Made by a program: the position numbers and the translations under genes. This document shows positions 12,301-27,300 of a stretch of DNA of 64,000 nt, piece by piece (within the stretch, counting starts at the first letter, position 1; each line of letters begins with the position of its first letter). Below the pieces are notes generated by a model. That model saw only the letters and a list, made by a program, of their open reading frames with translations, made no database searches and had not been told where the DNA came from. The stretch comes from Lingula anatina (lineage: Eukaryota > Brachiopoda > Lingulata > Lingulida > Lingulidae): positions 388,642-452,641 of the forward strand of contig NW_019775569.1 of NCBI RefSeq assembly GCF_001039355.2. The letters are read 5' to 3'.

Positions 12301-15300
12301 CTATATTTAAATTTGTCAATGAGTCCTGTTGCTGAAAATAAAAAAAATTTTCAACAATCTGTGACAAGGGTTTTTTTTTTTAACAAAAATGATTTTATTT
12401 AAATGGCACATATACTAACAGATATTTTTATAATTTTGGCAACAATACCTGCCGTATGCTATTAGGACAGTGTGAAACACAATATCATGTAATGGCACTG
12501 ATCATATTTTATTGGGATGTGATTCCGATCTCACCTTGAGTCTTCTAATGGCATAGTTGTGCCCCCTGAGATCAAATACTGGTGATCTAGGCTTTCTGAG
12601 ATCCCAGCCTCGTATACCACAGTCTACAGAACCAGTGATAAGGAGGTACTAAAAGAATAAAGTCAGACTTTTTATAAAGGAGCCTGATATCACTACCACA
12701 TATATATACATGTTAATGAAAGTAGTCTGCTAAGATAAATCAATTTGTTGATAAGTTATTATCAATAAGCAGAAGAAATAAAACATAACAAGGCCGCAAA
12801 GTTGCCAAATGGCCAGAAATATAAATGACAAAATTGATAAAAGCAATGTTTCAACAAGGCAGCAAATGTACAGACAAAAAGCAGAAAATAAAGATGCAGA
12901 ATATAGGTCACTGTCAATTTTGATGCAATAATGAATAATTCTTATAACAGCACAGTCAATAAACACTAAATTTTAATCGTGCGCAACAGGTAAAATGGTC
13001 AATAAGATTACAGTTTCAGGACCATGAAAGTTCAAATTCACATAATTAAAATCCCAATATGTGAAAAATTATGACAGTGCACAAATAATATTACATAATG
13101 GAAACAGAAAATGTACAGAGCTTTAGGTGGATGGGAGTTAAGTTACAGTTGAAATGCCAGTGTTTGAAAAATAAAAAAAAAAGTTAAAATGAAAAAAAAA
13201 TTTCAATAAAGTTGCTATAATTCAAACTTTTAATCCAGGTTTATTAACATGATATGAATAACCCCACTGAGTTTGAGGATAATAAAGCACTGTTATTCAT
13301 CTATAGCATTAATGTTGGCATTACACAAAATAGTTTTTTCTTCTGTAAACTTATTTGCAATATTAAACAACTTTCATCATCATCATCATCATCATCATTT
13401 AGAGCCTGTAGTGTTCCACTGTTGGACAAAGGCCTCAGCATGCTTTTTCCATTGTTTCCTATCCTGAGTCTCAGATTTCCAGTTTGGCCAAGGTTTCTTC
13501 TTCCAAGACTTCCAGTAGTCCTCTAATTCATCCCTCCATCGTTTGACCGGCCTTCCTCTTTTTCTTTGTCCATACCTTGGGGTCCATTCTGTAAGCCTGA
13601 TTGTCCACCTATTGTCCTTCATTCTTTTTTTCTTTAACAACTTTATCTGCATAATTTTCACTGATTCCTTAATTTAAACTGTATCTGGCAGAGAACTAAA
13701 CTAATGGAAGTTTATAGGGAAATCTCAACATGTGTGTACTATATTATGTAATCTCATTTAATGGCCACTTGAAACTTAAATAGGCAAATGACTTAATAGC
13801 TCTGAACTTAGCTAGTGATTACTTAAGGGACAATTACAGACTGACCACCCGCTGACCACCCGTTGTTGCCCATGGCATACTAGACTTATTCACTGCTTAG
13901 CTGATGTAAGACTTATCACCTGTTACCTCACACATAATCCACTTCTAACTCTAACTTTGCTCCACCCACTGATGGCAACGACCCTTACCAACAGAGGCAT
14001 GGCTTAGTTGGCAGTCTGACTGGCGTGCATGCCGGTTGAAAAAACTTATCAAAATACATTTTTCCATGCAAACTCAATAAAATGTTATTACATCTAATTT
14101 TGATACCTGTTTGATAAATATAAACTCACTAAAAACTGAAAAACATGATTTTAAGGCCACTTTACCCCATTACATCTGTGAAATATATAGAGAAAATGTT
14201 GATTCAAAAATTCAGTAGGAACAGCAAAAGTTTGGTAGGACCAGTAGGTTTTTTGTCCAGTTTAGCCCCAGAGTTTTTGCCATGTCTGACTGAAACAATT
14301 GCTATCTTGCACCTTGGGGCACACACATAGTACTCAGGCAAAGGTATGCCGACTGTTAGATTTTTATGAGCCCAAAAATAGCCTGATGGCCAACTTTTAA
14401 GCTGTATGAAATTCACGAAAATCAAGATCATGCAAAGTTGATTACTGGTAGAAATTCATGGTCCATGCAAACTCCAGACAGCCAATTTTAAGTTCGAAAT
14501 TAAGGAGTTGTTCAAAATTCATGGTACATGGTACATTACCACAGCCGTAATCAAATACACTTACCTGATCATACTTGCACCAGTCGCATGATAAAACCTC
14601 TGATTTAAGTGCAGGTATCACAAGTTGTGCCATGTATGACTTCCGTGTGTCCCATACACGTATTGTGCAGTCCCCTAGATAAACAATTATTGAAGTAATG
14701 TTTAAATTATGTTTCACAACTGAAAAGCAAACTTAATGCTTGTACATAATAGCAAAGTCTATTTGTCAGTTTCAAGCCTGAAAAACAGTATGGGTGCAGC
14801 TAATACACATGTGTGCAATATTCATTAATAGAGTACATCTATAAATATAATCTTTTACCTATGCTGCATGTTACCTCAGACATGCTGAAAACTTTTCAGA
14901 ATGGCCAGACATTTGGACAGGCAATAATGAAAAATTTGCCGAACCAAATGGGTTTTCGTCGGACCTAAAATCACCCTATTTGTTTGAGACAGATACTACC
15001 TGTACGATTAGGGTAGCTTACTTTGTTTGTGAATGTGATAGATTTGCAATGAAAGAGAAAAAACACTTTGGGTTTTATATAATTTTATTAGTGAAGTATG
15101 TCGAATGATGACTGTAAATTTCAAATGACGGATCGGACTGTCATGACGGATCGGACAAACAGTTTCAGCATGTCTGTTACCTTCCTTATGATTATGCAAG
15201 ACCATTACAGATTTATAGATTAATGGTTCTAAAAATCAAGAAATACCTGACACAGATGCAAAACAACCTGGAATATGTGGTGACCAAATTGCACTGTACA

Positions 15301-18300
15301 CCCGCTGTTCATGGCCACAAAATGTGGCAAGAGAGTATCTTTGACCTTGGAAGATGTCCCACTGGAATGAATCAATTAAAAATAAAATATTACGAGGTGT
15401 TGTAAATGTTGTAAAAGTGGCATTTATTACCTTAATAAAGCCTGCAAACGGGCATGTCTGGCTTACCTGTAAAAGTTTTTGAGAGGGTATAAAAGAGAGA
15501 CTCAAAGCATGCCACACACACATCAACAATGCCTCTCGAGGAGTAGCCAACATCAGACAACAGCTGGCGTCCGAGGGGATTTCGGTAGCGCGGAGCAGCA
15601 CCTACGCCTTTCTACAGAGATGGGAGGAAGGGTGGGGTCTTCGCGACCGGCCCAGGTCCGGCAGGCCTCCCAAGTTTGAAGCTAGACACAAAGACATAAT
15701 CGATGAAGAAATGGAACAGAATCCTGAGCTTGTTGCGATCGATTTGCGAGAAAAGTTACGTCAGCGTACAGGTGAGGCTTCATTTAACCTAACTATTTGC
15801 CTCAACACTTTAATGATGAGACCACTGATTATAAAAGAAAAAATGTAATTTTCAGTAAAAGTGTACTGCACTTTCGAACTGGTAGAAAAGGGGACAACGT
15901 AGTACAACTGGTACAGTGATTTTTACTAAATATATATTTTTTTGTGTTTAAGGTCTCAACGTATGCGTCGCTGCAGTGAAAAAGATGAGGAAGAAACTGG
16001 GGTGGATCAAAAGTGGAAAGTGGAAAGCGGTACTGCCAGTTGGTTAGGATATCCAATAGACCAAAACGTGCAGAATGGTGCAGACAGGCCTTGGCAATAC
16101 ATGACCAGTTTGAAGATGTGGTGTTTTCAGGTTGGTCCAAAAATTGGTTTAAAATCTTTAACTGAGTAAATGATATCATTTATGGTTTTGTTGTATATCA
16201 AAGCGTGATTACCAAAATGCATCCAGGTATCAGAATTTCCTCCGAGCTCAGCCGAGATATAATTACAGCTTAGGAAGTAACTCGCTCGCTCTGCTAGTTA
16301 ATTACGCCGCGGGGTAGACTGTGAGCACTATATACCGCAAATGAATTTTTAGGTTTTTAAAATTTAAAGATTTTTCGTGTCATCGCAGCATAAATAAAGT
16401 AGTAAGCTATATCATTAGCAGTAGTTTCTTTTTAAACAATGCTTGTAGTTTTTCAATGAAAAGAGGTATAAGGATTCTGTAAATTTAAATTTATATACAG
16501 CACTAATTGGTTTATATCTGTTTTAGATGAATGCACCATTCAGATGGACGCGCATGGAAAGATAGTTTTCCGAAAGGTGGTCTACGATGCAGACGGAAGA
16601 GAAGTTGGCCAACCAGCACCACTGTGACCAAAAGCCAAGCATCCCTTCAAATTGCACGTGTGGGCAGGTACGGCACATGTCTTGTACTGATATTCACGTT
16701 TTAATATAATTTCAAATAATGTCGATGTCTCGCTTAATTGTTTATGATAAAAGCTTTAAGTGACAGTCGAGTAATTTATTTGGATTGTCACCGTTACCAG
16801 TTGTAATATAATATAATATAATATCTAAGAACCAATTCATAATCCCAGTCCAATATTAATTATTCACGTGGGTGGCAATAGAGTAATTACCTGGTAAATG
16901 TACTTTGGCAAAGTAAAACGTTACAGATTATGTTTATATTATATATATCTAAGAACCAATTCATAATCCCAGTCCAATATTAATTATTCACGTGGGTGGC
17001 AATAGAGTAATTACCTGGTAAATGTACTTTGGCAAAGTAAAACGTTACAGATTATGTTTATATTATATATTTATACACAGCTTTTCATTTTTTCAGAGAT
17101 ATCTAAAAGGGGAGCTACCAAACTGGCAATCTTTTCAGGGCGCATGAATGCAGAATTCTATGTTGGAATTTTGAAAGACTTCCTCCTCCCCTTTCTCAGC
17201 GAAACTCTTCCTGAAGGCCACCGTTTCTTCCAGGACAAAGCCCCTACACACACAAGCCGTTTGACCAAGGAGTTTCTACAAGAGAATGGCGTCTTCTGGG
17301 TGAAGACCCCCCTGAAAGCCCAGACCTTAACCCGATTGAACTGCTCTGGGCTGAGATGAAACACTACTTAAGAAAGCATACCAAACCTAAAAGAAAAGAC
17401 GAGTTGATTGCGGACTAAGAGACTTTTGGCGAAATGTTGACAATGAGAAATGTAAAAAATACACTGGCCACCTTAGGAAAGTATTGCCAGTGGTGATTGA
17501 ACGCCAAGGACAGGCTTCGGGCTTTTAGATTATTATAGATGTCTTTAAAATCAAACTCATGCTCAATTAATGTTTTAAAATACCGTAGGTGTTGTTGTAA
17601 GGTTAAAGGTAAAACTTAAATTAATTATCTGACGTTGTTTAAAAAATAAAATCAATTCATGGATTAATACTAAATTAAATATATGTTTTGTCAGTGCGGG
17701 ACGTGTTTGTGTTGTTGATAACTTTGGACACCTATGGTTGACTTTACTGTGTAAGCTCTCATCTTTCTGACAAATTTGCTAATGCTTGAATCTTTCCAAT
17801 GCAAATACGCGATCGAAATACTGACAACGCACGCTTAATCACCGAGCGGTAACATTTTTGAAGTTTTTGTTTAACATAAAATGATCCCAAGATCCATAAT
17901 AAGACCTTGCTGAGTCTTGCAATTTGTTTATGTTTTTTAATCGATTTACGATTATCATAGATAAGTATTCCTAGAAAGTTCAAATATCTAAATATTCCCA
18001 ACATCGGAACCATTTATCAAAGCAGCACCGATATCCGTTAAAATTTTCCCTACAATGTACAATAATTTCTAAGGTCTTTTTAATGGTTTATCTGTAGGCA
18101 ACCCTTCAATATCCTATCCTAGGACGCAGTATTATCAAAGTACTAGTGTGGTAGAAACTGCTTACGAAATTACTAATTGCCATCTACTCTTACATGTCGC
18201 TTTGCACTTTTACCTTTTTTTTATTTTGGTTAGCATTTACGTTAAGCCCAAGGTCCCACATCAAGTTAGAATTCCATCAGAAATACAGTATTCCCGCTAT

Positions 18301-21300
18301 CAAGAATACATGTGGTACAAACGTAAGAGACTCCACAATAAGGTAAATGAGAAATTAAAAAATATCAGGCATTACGACGTTTTGCCCCACAGTTCGAAAA
18401 ATTGTTGGAAAAAATATCGACATCCGACGCGACTTTCGCAAGAGCAAGATTGAAAGACGCGTGACACGAAGCTTAACATGTTTGGTTAAGTAAATGACTT
18501 AATTACCGGTTTAACTTCGGCGGCAGTGCCTACCGCTGTGAGCAACTTGCGCTGTCCATCGTAATCCCCCTATCATTAACACTGTCGGGGACGTGCGCAC
18601 TAGCGCGTCAGATGTAGACAGCATGTGCTATTAAAGTGACCGGGGACTTATTAGCTATAGTGTATGTAACTAGCATAGACTTCGGACTTTGAAAATGCCA
18701 GAATGAAACATGAAAATTTCACAAAAAATTGCAAATTCAAGAAAAAAAATTCCAATAAAACTGGTTTTCTGATTTGAGCTGTACGTCAATGCGAAGAAAT
18801 ATACTTTTTATTTTCAGAATAATAAGTAACACAATTTTCCTTTCATAGCAATTGTGGTGGTATTGCACAAAGTAGGGTTTTTTGTCAATTTTGATGCAAT
18901 ATTTCATAATGATTAACAGCATTATCATAGCCATTTTTTATCATTTACTACACTTAACATGGACATTCAGAAAATGAAACTTAAATTCCACTTCATGTCT
19001 GTGGGAGCTCTTAGTTCCACATTGAAAATGCCAATATCTGAAAAATAAAAAATTCACAAGGAACTGCATAACTTCCAGAAAAAGAATGCAAGCAGACTGG
19101 TTTTCCAACTCAAGCTGCATTTATGTCCTATAAAGCTTTTCAGTAAGTTTGGGAATCATAAGTAACATTAGATTGTTTTCCTTTTATGCTCAATATGGCA
19201 GAAGAACCAAAATAGGATTTTCTACAATTTTAATGCAATATTACATAATGCTTAACAGCATAATCACCACCAATCTTTATTTATGCACGGCAGGTAATGT
19301 AGGTATTTGGAAAATGTGACTTAAAAGGCATTTAGGCCCATAGAAATCACAGCTTGAAAATGCCAAAATGTGAAAAATGAACGTTTGAAAAAACTACATA
19401 ATTTCACAAAAAATAGCCCAATCAGGCTGGTTTTCAAACTTAAACTGTATTTTAGTAATACTGATCACTCCTGTAACTTTGAAGATAAAATGTCAACCCG
19501 TTTTCCACTTTATGTGTTTTCAGTAATGCACATAAGCTGAAAAAAGCAAAAAACCAGCATAACGTTTAGGCCTGATCAAGCTGTATCTTATGGATATTCA
19601 TCAGTTCCTTAAAAGGTAAAACAGTTTTGCACTTTGCACTGTGATATTACTGAAAGTGCATGGTGTGTCCTCTGTGCCTGTACATAAAAAAAAGTCCAAT
19701 TAACCTGATTTTTGAAGTCAACCTGTATGTTAGTAATATTGATGACACCTGTAAGTTTTAAGTCAATAAGCCTCTTTGTTTTCCTTGAAATGTGTTTTCT
19801 GTATTGCATATGGTATAATATATGTACCCTCACAAGGGCTGTAGTTATTATTGTGGACATTTTTGCTGAGGCGTAGTACAGAGATTAGCCATCTATTTAA
19901 CAAGAGACTTATCTCTTTTAAGATATCTAGTGAAATATTAAAATATCTAGTGAAAAATCAATCTGTGGCCCTGGTAGAGGGTATAATATATGTTGGAAAA
20001 AACAAAAACATAATACATTGAAAAGAATCATCTGTAAACATCGGCTAACAAAAACTGAAATTCATAAAGTCACATGGATTGTTTGTATTAAATGAGGATA
20101 TCATGACCATATGTGCCCTATGCACGAATGTAAGCTATTTTTTTTTATCATATGACCTACGTTTATTCTGATTTGACCTATGTACTTTTGGCCAATGAGC
20201 ACATGACTACCTGTGTTTGCTTCTATTCCTATGCATGTGCAGATTCTAGGATTACTTTTTTCTGACCAAGGAAACTGTTATATGTTGCCTGCTGTTCTGA
20301 CCCCATGGTTGGCTCAATTAAAAACTTATTAACTATAGAGAGCTTTGAGAAAGTTGAGAAGTACATGGAAGGCAATTAATTTTTAAATCTATAGCTTGCT
20401 ATTAGGTACGGCCAACTTCATATTGAATATTGATTCCTAATTCCTATTCAAGTTCAATAGTAACTATAGGTGTATCTCAGAATTAGTGAGAGTTTTTACT
20501 CTAGGCGACTTGTTGCTGCTTCTCCCGTGAAAGTGCACTGATTGACCCCAAACTCCTGAAGATGAAAGAAGTCCCTTATTGTAATTCCTTAGTAAAATAC
20601 AAAAGCTTAGGTCTGTGTACTTTCTGAAAACCAGCACAAATAATTTATTTTTTGCAAAAAATTCAGATTTTTAGAAAATCAAATCCAAGGGCATATTTGA
20701 AATCTCCACATATTACTTTCGGGCAGCCACCAATGAAAATTTTCTCATAGTTCCGTCGGTTTGGGAGATATTTAACATTTAACTTTGCAACTATTGGCCA
20801 AGGGTGAATTGCTACAATGGCCACACCTAGACCCGAGCATCGACAAAGCCTACATTTCCCATGGATCAAGTTGAGATTATTTGTGACCTACCGTATAGCC
20901 AATAAAAAACAAGACTACTGGTACGCGTTTAATCGATAACTGATTTAATACTCGTCAGATTACCATCCGCCCCCTTCCTTATGAATAGGTATTACTTTAT
21001 TAATACAATGCAACCGACGTGTAGCCGCATGTTAGAAGACAATGTGTGTTACGCACNAATAGTACCTGTGGGGTACGAACTCCCGTCGGGTAGGTTACAA
21101 CGTTTGCAACGACGTTAACCGTTATTCCACCAGTGCTATTACACTTTCACACCGATATCGACAGATCTGTATTGCCGCGCATGCCGAAGCTTTGCGGAAA
21201 TTGCCGAAGGCTAGGAAAATTCTTCAAAATATATAATTTTATTACTTTTAATCAACTCTCTCACTACCCTGAGGTATAATGGCTAAAACCTTTCAGTTGT

Positions 21301-24300
21301 CACCAGACTTTGTAATTTGGGAGAAAAAAGTGAAACAGGAACTTCTGGTGATGAAAAATAGATTATAGTGCTGCAAGGTCTTGTTTTCTATCCCTGATGT
21401 ACGAGTAGCTTTTTTACAGTTTCTATAATTCTCTTAACGTATGAAAATATGCAGGTTTTCTGATACAATAAGACTTTGATAAAATCAAAACCAATTTTAC
21501 TTTTCAAGTCGGGAGTCGGGATAAATATCGGCAAGGTGGAGATATTTCTCGCCGGCGCTTCCGCAACAGCAAGACTGAAGGACGCAAGTTACAAAGCGAA
21601 ACATGTTTAGTCAAGTTAAAGACTTAATTACCGGCCTAACAGCGGCGATAGTGACTCCCGCTGTGAGCGACTTGCGCTGTCTATCGTAATCCCCCTATCA
21701 TTATCACTGTCGGGGGCACACGCACGGTCGCCGTGCGTGTGCTATTAAAGTGACCGGGGACTAAATAGCTACACGGTACATACAAGAGATGGATACATGG
21801 GCTGTTGTAGTCTTGAAGGAGAAGCAGTAACGGTGATGTGGCAGCAGAGCCGGCAGACAATACCGGTTGGGACTAAAACCATGTGCTCTGCCAGCACCAC
21901 ACTAGTGATACAATAATCAGTTTTCAACATGTACATAGACCAAGGTTCTCACCAGTTTGATTGTTTTGTCCCAGGATGCACTCAGCACCAGGTGCTCTGA
22001 TCTAGTCTGGCTCCAGTCAACACTGTGAACCTAGAAAAAAAAAAGTACAATACATGTACACCCTGACTTATGGTGGTGAGAGGCTTAACATATACACTGT
22101 ACATGCAAGTAAAAGGTTTGCATGGGTGACAGTTCTAAAAACTCATGGGAAAATGATAATCCTGAAAAGCTATGTGACGGCAGTGGGAAGGGAGGGGGGC
22201 TTTGGAGTAAAATACATTCTTATAACAATATTGAAACAAACAATATCAACTTGTTAAATAAAAGAAAAACTTATTACTAAAATACTTCTACATGTTTGTG
22301 TCATGTAAAATTTTCATGTAGCATTTCAAACACTTAATGCCCCTCATGTGATCTTGAAAGTTGATAATTAAAATGCTTATAATCTGATCCTACCTTATGC
22401 ACTGATGACAGACATGATAAGATTATACTAATAAGCTAGTTCTGATCTGACTTTGTATTTTGAGAGGTATGGCATTTTACTTCCATTAAAAAGAATAAAG
22501 GATAAGTTCATCAAAAGTCACCATAATAGGCATGTTTCAACTAATACCTTTTGCCATATATTTGTATTATAGTTTAAGCCCACCCCCTCCTCCCAAAAAT
22601 GTAAAAGTATACTAGTATAACTGCATGTACTGGCAAAATAATTGACCCCCAGAAAAAATATCAAAATCAGTAACTGTGCTGACATATTGCATTCTTTTTT
22701 TTTCAATTAAACTGTACACATATTATGGTAATGGGCCATGAATTAATTAAAATAAGGAAAAGATTGTTTTGGTCGAAAATTCATGAAATAAGAGGTATTC
22801 AGAAATTCCATATGTTCAAATTTATTAAAGCCTATCATTTTTGACAAAGAATTGTCTGTTTGTCGCTAAGCCCTATGTTATCTTTTCTTGACGATCTCTG
22901 TGTCAGTTACCATATTGTATAAAAAGTGAGTGTCGGTAATTGCGACCCAAGGGACACACATACTTTCACCTCATCACCATGTGTATGGCTCAAGGTGCTT
23001 GATAACAATCGGTACTGTAGGCTAAGGATGCAAAACAGCACCATAATCACCAGTGTCATTCTTCAAAAGCAATTCTGGCAGCCAGAAACTAGTGTCGTTT
23101 CTCAAAAAGGATCCTGGCATTCAGAAAGGGAATGAAGGTAGAGACAGCCGGCCATTAGCATCTACCTCGACCAGATTACCTTCACCTAGAAGGCAATTTG
23201 CATATTTGTTCAAGGGACCTTGTTAGCGGAAGATCATCAGTGTGAGATCAACAGCGATCCCAGTGAGATCATCAGTGTGAGATCATAAAGCCATTCGAGC
23301 AAGATGAGAAAGCAGTTTTTCATATTTGTTCAAGGGACTTCATTCATGGAGGATAGTCTGGCAATCAAAAAAGTAAACCAAGAAAGCAATAATGGCAATC
23401 TTTACTGCAGCTCCTTGCTTCTCTTGTTCTGTTATTGAAATCCCTAATGAGGACACTATTGTGCACCTCAGTAACACTACCGATCGCTATCTCACACCGA
23501 TTCTCTGGTGAAAAGCATGACAGTGCAGCTTTTCACTGATATTGTTTGAACTATGTTATTACCTCTTGGGTGTGTTCTTTGTAATCCATAATTGGACCCT
23601 GTAATGGAAATTAAAAACAGTTTTAAAACTTGTAAAGAAACCAAACAGAAAAAAATAGATCACTGGAATAGAAAATTTGTTGTGTGTATCCCCTCTCCTA
23701 TACTGTTCAACAAACTGGCAGAAATGCTTGTATTGACCAGGGCTTGACATAAAACTTTTTGAGGCACTTGCCTGGAAGGCAAGTAGGTCTGAAAAGCTTT
23801 TCAATCAAATCACTCAGAGGACTGCACTTCCCATAAATGTCTACACACATACACAACCACTAAGTAAAATTTAAAACTTTTAATTGTCCTCAAATAATTT
23901 TAACAAGAAGCAATCCATGTACTTAACTACACTGTTCACGCATTCATTTTAATGTGTGGTATTTACTTACATTTTTGTGTAACAGACTTTAAATTGTTTG
24001 CTGTGAGCAATTTTTAAAATTATTTAACTCACTCTTTGCTGTGCAACATCCCAGATTTGTATTCCACCATCTCCTGAAGCTGTTACAGCGATGTTTTCAT
24101 TATTCTCTGCCCATGTCACGTCAAAGAGTCCATCATTCCAGTCATAGGTTCTCAGAAGCTGTGGACCACTGGGAAGAAAATCAACCAGGAACAAAGTACC
24201 ACAACCTGAAGAAGTAATCAACACTGCATTTGATTCAACTTATTATAAAAGACCCTTTATCCTTCATGAAATAAAAATAATAATAAGCAGAAAAACAAGG

Positions 24301-27300
24301 CAGTAAAGCTGTCATATGTACGGACAACAAGAAAGAAAAATAATCCAGTCAAGCTGGTTCACCAAATTGTGCTGTATGTCAATCATTCTTGTAGGTTTCA
24401 AAATAAGAAGTAACCAAGTTTTCCTTAAAGAGCATTTCACAGTACACAGAATTTTTTTTTCAATTTTGATGCAATGTTACACAATGCTTAACAGCTTATA
24501 ATCACCATCAATGTAAAATTAAGCACTGCAGTAATACAGACATCTAGAAAATGTGACTAGTAAAGGTCTTCAGTCCCAAGGAAATTCAAATTCAAACCCT
24601 GAAAATGCCAATATGTGCACAAGTACTGAAATGTACTATTTTCATTTTCAGCACTTATTACATAAAACACAATAACCAACTTAATTTTATTTTTAAAAAT
24701 GTTCAGACATTCAGATGCAGAAAAGAGTGCACCAAATAATGTTTTGGCCAATTTTGATGCAATATTACATAATGCCTTAAAACAGCATTATAACTCTTAC
24801 CCTCTTACATTATGTACTACAAGTAACATGGAGATTAAAGGGATAACAACTGTTCATTTTGGCCAAAAATGAATTTTCCTGAGGTAAACAGCAATTTTCC
24901 CATACTTAACAATGGTTAATGAATCCATTTCTACATACAAAGTTAGTCCCTGTTTTTTTTCTAAAAAGTTTGTTTTTTGTAATTATCTCTTAAGAGATTA
25001 TTACAGAGTATAGCCATCTATGGAGGTCATGTGGTCGGACGGCAAGCACATATTTCAGATTTATTGCTATTACTATCGTTTTTGTGGTAAAATAGAATAT
25101 ATTATATTTCTATGAGTTGTTTACAATGTATTTATTGTGAAATATAGATCTCATACGAAGAGTTATCACTTTAAAAAAGTAAGTCAGTTTCATGGGCTAT
25201 AAAAGCCACTGAAAATGCTAATGTGTAAAAATTAAAATATTGAAAAAAAAAAAAAAAAACCTGAATAATTACTGTAAATGTAAGCCAATCATGCCGATTT
25301 TTGAAACCAACCTGCCTCTTTACCAAACAAAGCCAAAAATTTGGAAGTTAATGGACAAACATCTCCAAAATTTTGCAAATAACCAGATTAATTCCCGTAA
25401 ATGTGAATGGATCATGCCCATTTTTGAAAGCAACCTGCTCAATTCAGTAAATTTAAAGTAAAACAAAAAACAGTTTGGCAGTTATGGGGCGAACATCATG
25501 TGTTGGTCAGCGACAGCAAATGTGATGACACAGACAGACAGACAGACTGTACATAAAACAATAATCGTCAACAGCTCTGACACTTGATAAAAAAGACTGC
25601 CAGTCAGACGGAACGATTAGTCTCAATCTGATTACTTAAAATTTTTTATCTTACACATGTCAAGTTTGCACTCACTTGATTAGACTACATGTCAGGTGAA
25701 CAGTAACATAAGATATTTTTGGATGACTTAATCAAATTAATTGCAACTAGTGTAGCATGACTAGAGCCAAAAGTTAACCACAAAAATTGGGTAATTAAGA
25801 GTTGCCATGTTCATGCTTCATTAACTATGCCGCCTGTGTGAATCCAAGTTCAAATAATATTAACAATCACTTCAGCCAGGTAGCACAAGTTGTGTCGATG
25901 AAGTCCAATGACTCTGCATGCCCATGTTCTAAGTTAAAATCAATCCTTTGAAATGACAGTTGTTGTTGTTGCAATTGGACATTTGTTTTCTTCTAAAATA
26001 AAATATTCACATTGAAATCAAAGAAAAATGTAAAACATACAAAATTTTTTCCTTAAAAAATTAAGTATTTCAAGCAAATCCAACAAGTCAGAATTGCTTG
26101 ACAGAGACCATGACATCCACAAGAAATCTGTTATTCACACAGAAAAATTGACACGCTACTCATGAACAATGAGGACAAGAAATGGTAAGATTAGCAAGAC
26201 AGCTTACACAGAACAACAGAAGAATGTTTTGCCAATCGCAGTCTAAAGGGAGAATGCCACTTTCCTGTCTTAGAATATTGCTAATTACTATGGCTCACAC
26301 ATTTTAGCTGCATTTATGCAAGTATCATGCACGATCTCTGGGAGTTAACCAAGAAAGATGTTCCTTGGCAGTGGTCACCAAGACATCAATCAGCATTTGA
26401 TGCACTGAAAGCAGTACTCACCCAAGCAAAAGTACTACATTACTTCAACCCATCATATCCAGCTGAGCTACTGGTACATGTGAACGCCAGCCCTGTAGGT
26501 CTCTGCACTATATACTTATGCAGGTAGAAGAGGATGGCACACTTCATACCATGTAATATGCCAGTAGAGCATTAAAACTTGTTTAGCAAAGGTATAGCCA
26601 AATAGGTAGTGAGCTATCATCCATGTTTTTTGCAGTTTGGCAAATTGAAAGTGCCACGACAATGCCCAGATCATCCATCATTTGATCAGATAAGCATTGT
26701 ACAAAAGGAACTCTGTGTGATTGAATCTGGAGACCTAATCCTGAGTGGCACAGTCATGTATCCTTATACCCCAGGAACTACAGCAATAAGCTCTTTAACT
26801 TGCACACTTTGTCACCAAAGCATGGTTAAGACAAAAGTATTCATACTAGAAAAGATATGGTTTCATAGAATTGACACTTAATCATACTAATGCATCCATT
26901 AATCACTGCTTATGTGTAAAAGTATGTATTTGTTTTGTTCTTCTATTGTAATGAAGGAATGGTTTTATGCACAAATACTACTATCCTACCAGAATACTTG
27001 AATGAAGTAGAGTTAAAATTATTTAAATCCTATAAAGTAAATGTTTTAAATTCTACATCCATGCAGGTTTTATTTTTCATATCTCAAACTTCAGGATTTT
27101 ATTATTATCATTAATATTTTATTTATTTTTACTCATGTATCACTTTTAAGAGCTCTGTCAGTATTCACATTTCTGAGATATATTTTGTACATATAGACTG
27201 AATAAATTATAATTATTATTGATGTTCAGCACCTTTTGTGCATATACTTCTTCACTGACAAATATGAACAACAATGATATGAACAGTAGTAGTATGTGTT

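Noticed and set aside
13254-13526. Frames with a histidine or serine run
   Set aside because: They are readings of the (CAT)8 tail of the LINE insertion, on the strand opposite to its coding sequence.
13990-14040. tRNA A-box-like sequence
   Set aside because: No B-box at the expected distance and no repeat body.
18148-18453. 101-codon plus-strand frame
   Set aside because: Hydrophobic start then lysine-rich run with no recognised motif, overlapping the start of direct repeat D.
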